Source: Acanthococcus lagerstroemiae (taxonomy: Eukaryota; Arthropoda; Insecta; Hemiptera; Eriococcidae). Taken from it: a DNA stretch of 64,000 nt. Every line of letters starts with the position of its first letter. Position 1 is the stretch's first letter. The notes under the pieces are model-generated. The model ran no database searches. It saw only the letters and a program-made list of their open reading frames with translations, and was not told the origin of the DNA. Below, piece by piece: positions 9,701-17,894 of this stretch. The position numbers were made by a program, and so were the translations under genes. The stretch spans positions 10,213,683 through 10,277,682 of the forward strand of contig CM063108.1 in the NCBI GenBank assembly GCA_031841125.1. Direction: 5' to 3'.

Positions 9701-12168
9701 AACAATATTATGTAAGGTATAAAAAGTATCGAATGCAGATCTGGAACATGTACACGGACTACACCAGGATGATGTGAGAGCAAAGAAAACGGAACCAGAG
9801 ACAGTTGTTCTCACAATCTTCTTTCGTAAAAGGTGTATGGGAGGGAGCATAATTTTGCGGCCCCCCTCCAACTATGACAAATAGAATTGTAAAAATGACA
9901 GCTCGATTACTCAATGTTGCATGTAATCGGGATCCAGTTCTACAGAACACCAGATTTTGAATTTCACCTCCAAACATATTTAAACCATTTATATTTCGTT
10001 TGTATAAAACTTCTTGCTTGAACTCCAAGCCCTGTTCATGTACAGCTTTTGAGTCGATACAGAGGACGCGGAAACGAGAGTCCCCTCCTTAAAATAGGAA
10101 TTTTGACTCGGGACTAGTGGTATTTGTTTGTATACTTCGTACAAGGGTCGTTTCAGAAGTAAGGTAACATGATCTGTAACAGACTCAAAACAAAATCGAA
10201 ACACTTTGGATAAAAAGGAGTTTATTCGTAAGGAAATTTGCTATTTTTATACATAACCTTCCTCACGATCCAAACATTTGTTGAATCAGTACACAAGGAT
10301 TTCTATTCTGGAAGAGTACTATAATTTTTGATAAACTGCCTCGATTGCGTTACGCAGTTCGCCTTCATTCGCAAAGGGCTGACTCCTAAGCTCGCGTTTT
10401 AACCCCGGAAACAAATGGAAATCCGAAGCGGCCAAATCCGGCGCGTAAGGAGGATGAGGGAAACGTTCCATTTCAGATTCTTGAGGAGGGACTGAACGAG
10501 TACATTTGTCGCTGCAAAAATCCAGGGCGTTTGTCTTTGATAGCAGATTGGAGCTTTCCCTTTCTTTAAATCTCTCAATGCTTTGTCAAATTGCCCTCTT
10601 AAAATTGAGTCTCCCCTCTCATCTTCTTCCACATCTTCCTCCCTTTCCATTCTTATCTCTTCAGCCCCATTATTACTATATAGTCCTTCTACATACTCTA
10701 CCCATATTTTCACATTGATCCACATTCGGTACTTCACCTAATATTCATAGAATTGTTCATGTATTATAATTTATTTATAAATTAAATAATACAAGTCTCC
10801 TCATTATCCTTACGTTCATGAACATCATGATTTTGAATAATTTGGTTTTTTAGGTCCTCCAACCTTGTGAAGTCCTTTCGTTTTGCATATCGAGTTCCAT
10901 GACGGATCAACGCCCATATATACACTGGAGTACCTTCTACAAAATTATAATTATTTGAAATCAACACTTGATAAAATTAATAAGTGGAGGATATGACGGA
11001 TGAAGCCTAAAAATGAACATGTCGATACCTACAGTAACGAACCTCTAATTTATTTTCAATAGGCCTCTACCATAAAAAGGAATTCATCGATTCTTCGTCA
11101 TAAGTAGTGCTCAGAACAATTACAACGAAAGGGTTAAGAAACTCTGACAATGCGTCTAATCGCGATGTTTTTACTATAGTAAATATGTATAGAGTCAGAA
11201 GTGCAAATCTTTTATTATGTATGTCTGTAGCGCAAATAGCCGACTGGAGGGGGGGGGGGCACATAGGAACTGACAGGTATAATAATGCTGAAATTTCTTT
11301 CGCTCGTACAATTTTTCAGTATTTTGGAGGGCTTCCAGAGGATTTGGGAACCTATATAATATGCGTAATACCTATACAGTTGCCAAAGTTGGGCAAGTAG
11401 AATAAGCTGTTGTAATGTTTTTGCACAAATTTTGACAATTTCGGTTCAAAAAAGTCCTCAACAACTATTTAAGTAAATACGATATTGCCAGTAGAAAAAC
11501 CTCAAATTTTTTGTAAAATTCGCTACCTAAGAAAACCTCTTGCATTGAGAATAGAATCCTATCCACTTAATTTCTTTGAATACGACTTATTTCCCAGTGA
11601 GCTCCCTCACCATTCATCAGAGAAATACCCGGATATTATATGCCGCTCAAGTTCATTTCCCGGGGGAAGCAAATGAGGAAATTGTCCCCTTGAGAAAGTC
11701 CCCGTTTTCAAAATCTATTAATACCCTTTCACCCGCCAAAATTAGCCCCTCCCTCCCTCCGCAGAAATGTTTCTAAATATTCTTTCCTCCTGATGCTGCT
11801 GAATAGAGCAAGGATGTGGGTTAGTTATCCTTGAACATAAGTATTCTATTCTTCAATCTAGCAGTGAGCCTAATTGTACTATGATATTAAGGGTGGAATA
11901 TTAACGTACTTGCTGGTTCCATAATTTTCATTTTAGAGGCACGAACTAGATTATAGGCTGTCTTTGATCCAAAAAATACATACGGATGCAATTCGGTTAC
12001 ATAACAAACATTTTCTGCCTCACTAGTGGAACCTTCGATATTCAAACGGTTCCTTTTCAGGCCTCTGGGAGATTGCAACGATCCATTAATAAACTCTACG
12101 AGCACCATAAGAATTACAACCATGGACATGACTCTCATCGTCATTCCCGATATCCGATATAACTTCAT
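754..12168 (-). CDS. MINPP1-like histidine phosphatase, gene A (9 exons, HGG variant)
   Basis: Spliced gene for a multiple inositol polyphosphate phosphatase-like protein. The family removes phosphates from inositol polyphosphates in the ER lumen or outside the cell. Exons in transcript order are 12168-11910, 10936-10814, 9652-9480, 8141-8019, 7702-7552, 7427-7327, 5315-5203, 1430-1221 and 910-754. Every junction is GT-AG with matching phase, giving 1410 nt (469 residues plus stop), close to the usual family length of nearly 490. Exon 1 encodes a hydrophobic signal peptide and YFGTKT-like YVFFGSKTAY; exon 2 carries RHGTRY; exon 7 carries YYRLGYG; exon 8 carries the HAE position, here HGG; exon 9 has the Cys pair typical of the C-terminus. 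No KDEL-like ER retention tail ends the protein. The frame is fully open. Loss of the acidic residue suggests altered or lost catalysis, but this is inference. The start is the first ATG before the signal peptide; an upstream exon is possible. Confidence 0.88.
1221..1430 (-). CDS. Gene A exon 8: HAE-position exon with HGG
   Basis: Acceptor TTTTAG before 1430 and donor GTAACG after 1221. It translates to a segment aligning codon for codon with gene B exon 9 (18589-18798), both 210 nt and phase 2 to phase 2. Where gene B reads FYFTHAE, this exon reads FYFSHGG. In histidine phosphatases of the MINPP type the His-Ala-Glu motif supplies the general acid, so two substitutions fall on the key motif while the rest (LKL..Y.D.EPLR, NRKW, NIIAVLYK) is kept. 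Confidence 0.88.
1986..2280. mobile_element. hAT-type miniature element (295 bp) with 8-bp TSD
   Basis: Imperfect terminal inverted repeats (CATAGGCGTCGACTT at the left; AAGTCGGCGCCTCTATG at the right) are flanked by identical ATCATTAT at 1978-1985 and 2281-2288. It holds two G-runs and no coding capacity. It lies in the large intron between exons 7 and 8 of gene A. Confidence 0.85.
2728..2830. repeat. Small foldback repeat
   Basis: The arm near 2728-2750 (TTGATAATTTGAAGAAGAG) is the near reverse complement of 2805-2830. The 50-60-bp centre includes a GCATGC palindrome. It is a likely remnant of a miniature element inside a gene A intron. Confidence 0.6.
3161..3465 (-). mobile_element. LINE 3'-end fragment, same family as 25265-25705
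   Basis: The reverse complement matches the 3' part of the LINE at 25265-25705 over most of its length: the GAGAAGGAGAGATAAACTAAT word, the GAAATGGAGAG and AAACCGGT words and the terminal ATC-type tail (here ATGATGATAA on the plus strand). It is frame-broken. It lies next to a hAT-type element in the intron between gene A exons 7 and 8. Confidence 0.8.
3514..4284. mobile_element. hAT-type miniature element (771 bp) with 8-bp TSD
   Basis: Ends CAGAGTTGGGCG and CTGCCCAACTCTG are flanked by CTGGGAAC at 3506-3513 and 4285-4292. The subterminal zones are packed with ATTCG/CGAAT words in both orientations, a typical arrangement of hAT transposase binding sites. The middle has long G and C runs. 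It has no transposase frame. Confidence 0.88.
4293..5202. other. Intronic DNA, nothing recognised
   Basis: Remainder of the gene A intron 7 region. It begins CAGCCCCGTAGAG near 4540, like the end of the hAT element at 19333, but no partner end or target duplication was found. No coding features are seen. Confidence 0.4.
5203..5315 (-). CDS. Gene A exon 7 (YYRLGYG segment)
   Basis: Acceptor CTACAG before 5315 and donor GTGAGT after 5203; 113 nt, phase 0 to phase 2. It encodes LEYYFNDLRSYYRLGYG and a following NVEIPNP segment. Gene B exon 8 (19004-19116) has the same length and phase and differs at only a few residues. The FNDL..YY..GYG pattern is the family segment that precedes the HAE motif. 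Confidence 0.88.
5656..5835 (+). CDS. Possible small nested ORF, 59 aa, unrecognised
   Basis: An ATG-initiated frame on the strand opposite gene A, inside the intron between exons 6 and 7. It reads as a compositionally normal protein (short motif SWVDEVTKSVGL) ending in a Trp/Tyr-rich stretch, unlike the low-complexity frames around it. A polyadenylation-like AATAAA follows near 6040. It could be an exon of a nested gene, part of a transposon, or chance. I do not recognise the family. Confidence 0.2.
   Translation: MANLLSDFNSDSPSLPSWVDEVTKSVGLTEGLRTIQQASFNHPVPKADQLYWNYLTLYL
5836..7326. other. Intronic DNA between gene A exons 6 and 7
   Basis: Mostly AT-rich and unrecognised. A TGACGTCA palindrome (cAMP-response-element-like) lies near 6621 in GC-richer DNA. 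The open frame at 6952-7146 has no recognisable features. Confidence 0.35.
7775..8002. repeat. Long intronic inverted repeat (about 95-bp arms)
   Basis: Arms at 7775-7869 and 7906-8002 are near-perfect reverse complements around a loop of about 36 bp (words GGCAAAATACTG and CACGGGTGCAGGAATAT). The repeat nearly fills the 316-bp intron between exons 4 and 5 of gene A; the equivalent intron of gene B is only 86 bp. The pre-mRNA would fold into a long hairpin between the splice sites. It is probably an inserted foldback element. Confidence 0.85.
8869..9358. mobile_element. Miniature inverted-repeat element, host of a nested insertion
   Basis: The left end TGTGAAAAACAACCGTAGTC is repeated as its reverse complement ending at 9358, and the inverted similarity continues for about 60 bp on each side (ending near CGCTAT). 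Removing the inner element at 8994-9269 leaves a unit of roughly 210 bp. It lies in the gene A intron between exons 3 and 4. Confidence 0.75.
8994..9269. mobile_element. pogo/Tigger-like miniature element with TA TSD
   Basis: It starts CAGTAAAACGCCGATTAACC and ends with a sequence complementary to CAGTAGAACACGTCGATTAT, flanked by TA on both sides. CAGT...CGATTA...CCGGA ends are characteristic of pogo/Tigger-type Tc1-mariner elements. It is 276 bp with a G-run and no coding capacity, and it interrupts the element at 8869-9358. Confidence 0.8.
10143..10551 (-). mobile_element. Mariner-like element, truncated copy
   Basis: It begins with the same end as the mariner at 24271-25130 (GGGTCGTTTCAGAAGTAAGG). 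Its reverse complement aligns with that copy's 3' half, including the C-terminal transposase region. The frame is broken and the 5' half is missing; the break lies near 10551, where LINE sequence starts. It is intronic in gene A. Confidence 0.8.
10552..10740 (-). mobile_element. LINE fragment (pre-RT segment)
   Basis: The reverse strand encodes an acidic stretch followed by ALRDLKKGKAP, matching the A-L-x-x-L-K-x-G-K-A-P motif just upstream of the RT domain in many LINEs. It is fused at its 3' side to mariner sequence, so the open frame 10399-10737 is a chimera of two transposons and not a gene. Confidence 0.65.
10814..10936 (-). CDS. Gene A exon 2 with RHGTRY catalytic motif
   Basis: Acceptor TTGTAG before 10936 and donor GTAAGG after 10814; 123 nt, phase 1 to phase 1. 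It encodes TPVYIWALIRHGTRYAKRK. The His of RHGTRY is the residue phosphorylated during catalysis in the histidine phosphatase superfamily, so gene A keeps its nucleophile even though its acid motif is changed. Confidence 0.9.
10937..11909. other. Gene A first intron, nothing recognised
   Basis: AT-rich with one long G-run near 11251. Open frames here lack features of known families. Confidence 0.4.
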
Positions 12169-12756
12169 TTTTGATTTCAGGAAGCGGTGGAACTGTAATC
12201 AAATCTGAGATAGGAATCAATAATTCTTGCTTCTATTAAAGACAACGAGGATGGGCGTTGCTAGTAGGGGAGAAAAAATTTCGAAGGAATCCTTCATTTG
12301 ATCAAATGAGGCATACATCTTGAAAGGGTTTCCCCTCTGGACTTGACTTCACCCTAACCCGGAAAAAGGTCTAGCGGCGTCCATAACAATGTTTTAGTTA
12401 GGTACTCTAGATCTGCGATACTTACTCAGCGTTAACAGGAAGAGATATTCTTATTCTTTCCTCAAATGACTCACAATACTGTACAAAAAGCAAAGACGAA
12501 AGTTTTCTTAGAGACATAAGCGTATTTTAACCGTGTACACAGTGTACCTAGTGATAGTAGGTATGATACCGTTTGTAGGTAACTTATTTTTAGCTGATTT
12601 GAAAGAATTATAGCTTTTGACCGTATGAAAGTAAGGACCTCAGGAGAAAAGTTTTTCTCGACGTTTCATGAGAACAGAATTAAACTAACTTGGATGATTA
12701 GAATAACATACTTACGACGAAAAACCGGTTCATTTTTATAGAAATCAGATCTACTA
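12169..12756. other. Upstream flank of gene A
   Basis: This should contain the gene A promoter, but no core element is convincing. A possible diverged miniature element lies at about 12249-12386 (GGATGGGCGTTGCTAG against CTAGCGGCGTCCAT), without a clear target duplication. Confidence 0.3.
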
Positions 12757-13035
12757 CCTATGAGCCAGTGAAGAGGCAGCGCGTCCAGCTGTGAGGGACC
12801 TGAATTCTAGGCGAGTGCTCAGAGAGCGCGGACCTCGGTCAGTAGGGAACCCCATGGTGGCCCTTGCAGGACGCGCGCACCGGTCGCGGCACGGCGAAAT
12901 GGGGCTCGGGGCCGGCCCCAAAGCGTCCCTCCAGTCGCTGATGCGATACTCGAAAGGGTAGTTTCCGGGGCCAGGGGTGCGTTATCATAGGGACCACTTT
13001 GGCATGCGTGCATCGCCATACGTCCCACCACACCG
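12757..13035 (+). repeat. SINE-like repeat with conserved 100-bp core
   Basis: A GC-rich island in AT-rich DNA. The core 12935-13035 (GATGCGATACTCGAAAGGGT to CGTCCCACCACACC) recurs at 15740-15840 with a few changes and, diverged and inverted, within 190-545. The 5' part has weak resemblance to a tRNA-derived head. Strand orientation is provisional. The open frames on the minus strand are a by-product of the repeat. Confidence 0.5.
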
Positions 13036-13049
13036 ATACTACCTATGAG

Positions 13050-13638
13050 CAGAGATGGGCGTTGCTCTTGAAGAGCAAGTAGTTCACTTGCTCTTGTTCA
13101 CTACTTGGTGAACTTAGTTCTGAACTAGTTCATCTTCCCAAAAAATGAACAAGAACTAGTTCACGATTTTTGGACCTGATCAACTTGTTCATTCTTTGTT
13201 CATCTATTTTTTCGTAATTTTCTTTTTTTTAGCTTTTTCTTGTACGAGTATATTTCCACTTTCCAGACTTTAGTTTCAACGTTCATAATGGTTTCAGAGT
13301 TACAATTACAAATTATAACATTATTGAATTTTTATTTGATGTTTAAATTTTATCAACAATCTCATAGGATTTCAATGGGGATTAAAAAAATTTGGGCAGC
13401 AGCCTAGTTTTCAGTTGTAGGCTATTACCCCAAAAAAAATTTTTGCTCGCAATTTGTTTGTACAAAAACCCTATTTTTAAATGAGCAAGACCAAGAGCAA
13501 AGGTTCTTTTTAATGAACAAACGATGAACTAGATCAATTGGAAGACCAAGTGAACAAGAGCAAGAACCAGTTCACTAAAAATGGAGAAGAACAAGAGCAA
13601 GAGCAAGTTCATTAAATAGTGAAAAACGCCCATCTCTG
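13050..13638. mobile_element. hAT-type miniature element (589 bp) with 8-bp TSD
   Basis: Ends CAGAGATGGGCG and CGCCCATCTCTG are flanked by CCTATGAG at 13042-13049 and 13639-13646. The subterminal zones carry many copies of GAACAAGAGCAAG- and GTTCA-type words in opposite orientations. It has no transposase. The CAGAGxTGGGC ends resemble the element at 3514-4284, so the two may share a transposase source. Confidence 0.9.
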
Positions 13639-13836
13639 CCTATGAGCCAACTATATCTTATACTTTCAGTTATTAGTTCTGCAGTATTATCAATTTCTTT
13701 TACAATTTATTCGTATTTCAATGTACGAGTATAATCAATAGAGGACTGTGAATATTTTTTTACAGTGATTGGATTTTACGCGTAAAATGTCGATTCTATG
13801 TTTTCGATGTAAATTGTGTAAAATATGCATGGAATG

Positions 13837-14001
13837 TGTAGAATGTGTAAAATGCGTAGAATAGGCGTAAAATGAGTAAAATGCTGTATCCAAACCAGCA
13901 AAAAGCCAAAAAAATCAATTTTTTGAAAGTTGAATTTTTCTGGCTTTTTGGTTTGAGTTACATAGCATTTTACTCATTTTACGCATTCTACACATTCTAC
14001 A
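13837..14001. repeat. Palindromic foldback built of 10-bp words
   Basis: Arms at 13837-13918 and 13930-14001 are reverse complements apart from a 10-bp indel. Each arm consists of near-tandem words of the type GTGTAAAATG and GCGTAGAAT. The arm length and short loop would give a strong cruciform or RNA hairpin. The open frame at 13872-14222 is an artefact of this structure. Confidence 0.8.
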
Positions 14002-14249
14002 GAAATTTCAAGCTATTCTACACCATTCATTTTATTAGAATGCTGATGTATTTGACGCCATGTATTCTACGGCACAACGCGGTTTTTTTAAATCAACTTT
14101 TTAACGCGCGTTACTGCGATCGGTTTTCTATTTTAGTATCATGCGAATTTTTTCTTTTCTTCGATATTCCCTACCTGTTCAAATACATGTATGACGTAAA
14201 GAAAATCTTTCTGTTTCTTTGACTAACAGAAGAATTAATAAAAGGTTTA

Positions 14250-15130
14250 CAACTGCCTGCGAAACACGGTCGGTACAAAAGTCAACACTTTTGTCGACAT
14301 TCAAAATTGATCACTTTCTAACGCGATAAATTTGTTGAATTCGATATAAAAAGTTGATTGAAAAGGCGAGTTGAAATCGATATCGTGGTGATGTCGACTT
14401 TCTTGTCGTCTTTCACTAATCAAAAACCGATGGGAAAGTCGATATCGAATTATGTACGATAAAAAATCAACTCGGCCATCTCGACTTTTTTATCGACTTT
14501 GGCTACTCAAGAGCCGACGAAAAAATTAATATCGATGTACAGAAAAACGTCTCGATAACCATACACTTTTTGTCGACCTTGGCTACTCCAATGCCAATTA
14601 AAAAGTCGACATCAGTTCTCATACAGACTTTGATCTTGTCATCCAATCATTTAATTTTCCTATTTCTGATTCGACTTGACGCTAATACGTAAGTTCTTCC
14701 ACTACATACATTCAATATCGACAATCTGCAAATTCTTCTTGAGAACTATGATATCGGCTGTCCAACACTTTTTCTATACAAAATTCGATATCGATTACCT
14801 ACTAGACTGTCGATCCAAACTTCGATAGCAACAAACATGCCGACATGTCGATTCTACTATCATTACCGTTGTAACTTTTTGTAATTAATTCGAAATGAGA
14901 TACCCGATCTGCAGGGGTTAACATAATTTCGGCCTGCAGCAATTTTGCGAATTTTGACATTTTGACAATCATAACTCCGACGCATTTTTGACTTCTTGAC
15001 ACACTTTTGACTGATCAATTCTGCTATACAAGTGGGCGGAGGGGCGGAGCCAACATGATTGTCAAGGATCGACACTATTTTGACTCAAAAAGAGTGTCAA
15101 GAGTGTCTTTTAACGCAGATTTTGCAGATC
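14250..15130 (+). repeat. Dispersed repeat rich in TCGATA/GTCGAC words, copy 1
   Basis: The segment from about 14550 to 14870 aligns in the same orientation with 30550-30930 (shared words CATACAGAC.TTGATCTTGT, CCAATCAT.TAATTTTCC, CTATACAAAATTCGATATC). It is dense in TCGATA-type words and has no coding capacity. A weaker relative may lie at 25863-25990. Confidence 0.65.
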
Positions 15131-15134
15131 AGGT

Positions 15135-16040
15135 AATTCCAGGCTAATACCACGTCAAATATTGATGTCTAAAGAACAGCATAAGAAATTGTATTCAGTG
15201 CATTTCGGTCGTCAACTCCCTCCCTTGGAGCTCCGATGTTCCACTGAGGGCCAAACTTATACCAAACTGATTTCTGTGACCTTCAGTACCCAACATTTGA
15301 TATACTATCTTGATTCTACTGATCGTCATAGAAGTTCGAAAGTACTCAAAAATTAGCTCCCGTGGAGCCCAAAAATCAGAGGTCAGAGACAGAATACCTA
15401 CCTTCAAATTTGAATTCACCGATTCAGAAATTCTATTTTCAACGGATTTAAGCACACCGTGAATTGAAAGTAGTTCCCCCAGGGGGCCAAAAGCTTAGAA
15501 ACCAAAGACAAGGCAACCTCAACTTTGACATCAGCGTCCAAATTACCCAACAAATGAAAACATTAATTTATTGTAATTGCCGACTCTCGAGGATTCTCCC
15601 CAACCGATTTCGCTCAAATGTTACAGATTTTTAAATATTATTTGAACAGATTTGCGGGTTGTCCCTGCGGAAGAAATGAAATTATTTGACTAGTATGAGT
15701 AAACGAGTACCACATTAAATGGTGCATTATACTTAAAACTCCCACTGATGCGATACTCGAAAGGGTAGTTTCCGGGGCCGGGGGTGCGGTGTCATAGTGG
15801 ACACTTTGGCATACGTGTATCGCCATACGTCCCACCACACCAAACTTAAAATTGAAGTGAATCTCAACGCAGGTTCTAAATCAGCCTTCGAAAGACCTAC
15901 ACCATATGGGGAAGTGCGGAAGCATCTAGATCAAACGAGAGGACATCATGAAGGCTCTAACGCATAATGAATACACGTTTTAATTGAGAAGCTAGGAACA
16001 ATCTTTCCTCTCACAAGTTAGTCCCAAGAGCTTCCTAACT
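15135..16040 (+). repeat. Dispersed repeat, copy 1 (paired with 17190-17850)
   Basis: It shares ordered blocks with 17190-17850: GCATTTCGGTCGTCAAC against GCATTTCGATCGTCAAC, then CTGTGACCTTCA.TA.CCAA, and a distal GCATAATGAATACACGTTTT-like block. Its centre is interrupted by the SINE-like core at 15740-15840. Nothing coding was seen. Confidence 0.6.
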
Positions 16041-16043
16041 CTT

Positions 16044-16815
16044 GTTAGCGGCAAATTGTGAAATTCAGACATTTTATGGAGTGACTAAGCATATAATAAA
16101 ATGCCTAGTCATTTTAGGCAAATTATAGAAACATTCACTATAGGCCTAGGAAATTTTAATTTAAAACGACTAGGTATTATAATATAAAATGACCAACAGA
16201 TGTCCGGCGAATGTATAATTACAAAATTTCAATAAAGTGGACAATTTAAAGTAAAAGTAAAAACATAAAACGATATGAGAGGTTCACGAGTCAGAAAAGT
16301 AGGTGTGAGCATTAAAAAAATAAAATGGACAATTTGAGCAGCTGACTTTTTTTTTTTTTTTGGGGGGGGGGATTTGATGTACAATTTATTGCAAATAAAA
16401 AAACAGTAACTCAAGAGGGCAAGTTCCACATGAAATTGATTTTATGAACGCCCTGTTTAACCGATTCCGACCATTTTTTTCTGCGGTTACCACAACTGCT
16501 CTCTGTTGGTACCATTTTTAATTCAAAGATAGAAAACTTTTCAAAATTTGACCATAACTCAGTCCCTTCAAAAGTACGAGTATGCAAATATATCTACATA
16601 TTGTCGGGGTAGGTTGTCTACTTATCAGGTGGAAGGGAGGAGAGGTCATTGCAAAAGAGACGCCCTGTATTGCCGAAGTGGGTTTAGTCAATTTATAAAA
16701 TGACTCGCCTTTTGTGAGTAATTTTATAAACTGACGGTTTTCGCACTGCGTATCCGACAATTAACATAATGCCTCAGCATTTCACTGAATGACGGATTTC
16801 ACAATTGTCGTTAAC
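16044..16815. mobile_element. Inverted-repeat element, unclassified
   Basis: The left end GTTAGCGGCAAATTGTGAAA and the right end (complement reading GTTAACGACAATTGTGAAAT) are inverted and similar over about 40 bp. The interior has poly-T/G runs and no transposase. No target duplication was found, so superfamily and exact ends are open. Confidence 0.55.
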
Positions 16816-17189
16816 ATATATGTATAAATGAATAAAATTTCTGAGGTCTTTAGGATAGCTATACTCATTTTTGACGTCAGATTGACTCTAATCTGAAAAT
16901 GTGGGAATTAGAGGCAAGAGGTTGATGATCAAATACGTGCAGAATAATACATGGCATTACGTGTACAGTATTAGATGTTTCAATTTCATTGCCCCTGGCC
17001 GACCCCGGTGTGTCTTTAGAAATGACGTAAAAAATATTTAAACCCAGTTCAGCGATCTTGGAAACCTAATATTGCATACCCTGAATTTCATTGCATTTTA
17101 AACTAGGACCGACACCCCGGCATCACAATAAATTCATAACATACAGTCAATCAAAAATGAGCTTAGCTACCTGAACCCCCCAATGGCAT

Positions 17190-17525
17190 GCATATTATAT
17201 TTTCCAAATTTTTTAATTTCAGTCCACTCCTATACATCTAGAAGTTCCAGTTCTTATAATTTAGTCAAATTGACGTCGAAATTTAGTTCAGTGACTTTTC
17301 GAACCTATCACCAGATACCCGTATTACTGTATTTAGGGCATTTCGATCGTCAACCCTCTCACTTGGTGCCCTAATGTTTCACTGAGAGCCAAACTGATAT
17401 CAAAATTAAATTCTGTGACCTTCAATAGCCAACATTTGATGTCTTGATTCAACTGTTTATTATAAAAGTTCGAAAAGATACTAATTGAATCTCAATGTGT
17501 CTTTTAAATCAGTTTTCGTTAGACT

Positions 17526-17600
<75 letters not shown>

Positions 17601-17850
17601 TTGAGCCCCTCCACAACAGCCCAAAAAGGCCAATTATAGTGGTGGGGCTTTTATATACAGTTTACAATTTTTATTTTATTTTTTTTAAATATAGAATGGA
17701 GAAGAGCAGTGGAATATAGATCAATCGTGGAAACGCTGTGGGGCTCGATGCATAATAAATATAGGTTTTGACTTCATAAGAAGCTAAGAATAATAATTGA
17801 AGAACAGATTTTCCTCTCTCAAGTGGGTCCCAAGAGAAGTCAGCGAAAAA
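17190..17850 (+). repeat. Dispersed repeat, copy 2
   Basis: Second copy of the repeat at 15135-16040 in the same orientation, lying just beyond the stop codon of gene B and broken by a TTTA microsatellite. Its position suggests that part of the 3' flank of gene B was duplicated, or that both are remnants of one transposon family. Confidence 0.55.
17525..17602. repeat. (TTTA)n microsatellite
   Basis: About 19 uninterrupted TTTA units. On the minus strand they supply several AATAAA-like words downstream of gene B. The Tyr/Leu/Phe/Ile-rich open frame over it is a by-product. Confidence 0.97.
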
Positions 17851-17894
17851 ATTAGATAATTTAGAAACACACAAATGTAATAAAAGTTTATATT

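Noticed and set aside
10399..10737. 112-residue minus-strand ORF
   Set aside because: Fusion of LINE and mariner remnants, not a gene.
13872..14222. 116-residue Phe/Tyr-rich frame
   Set aside because: It lies on the palindrome arms and reads repeat words; no independent evidence.
17495..17719. Frame with repeated LFIY residues
   Set aside because: Translation of the TTTA microsatellite.
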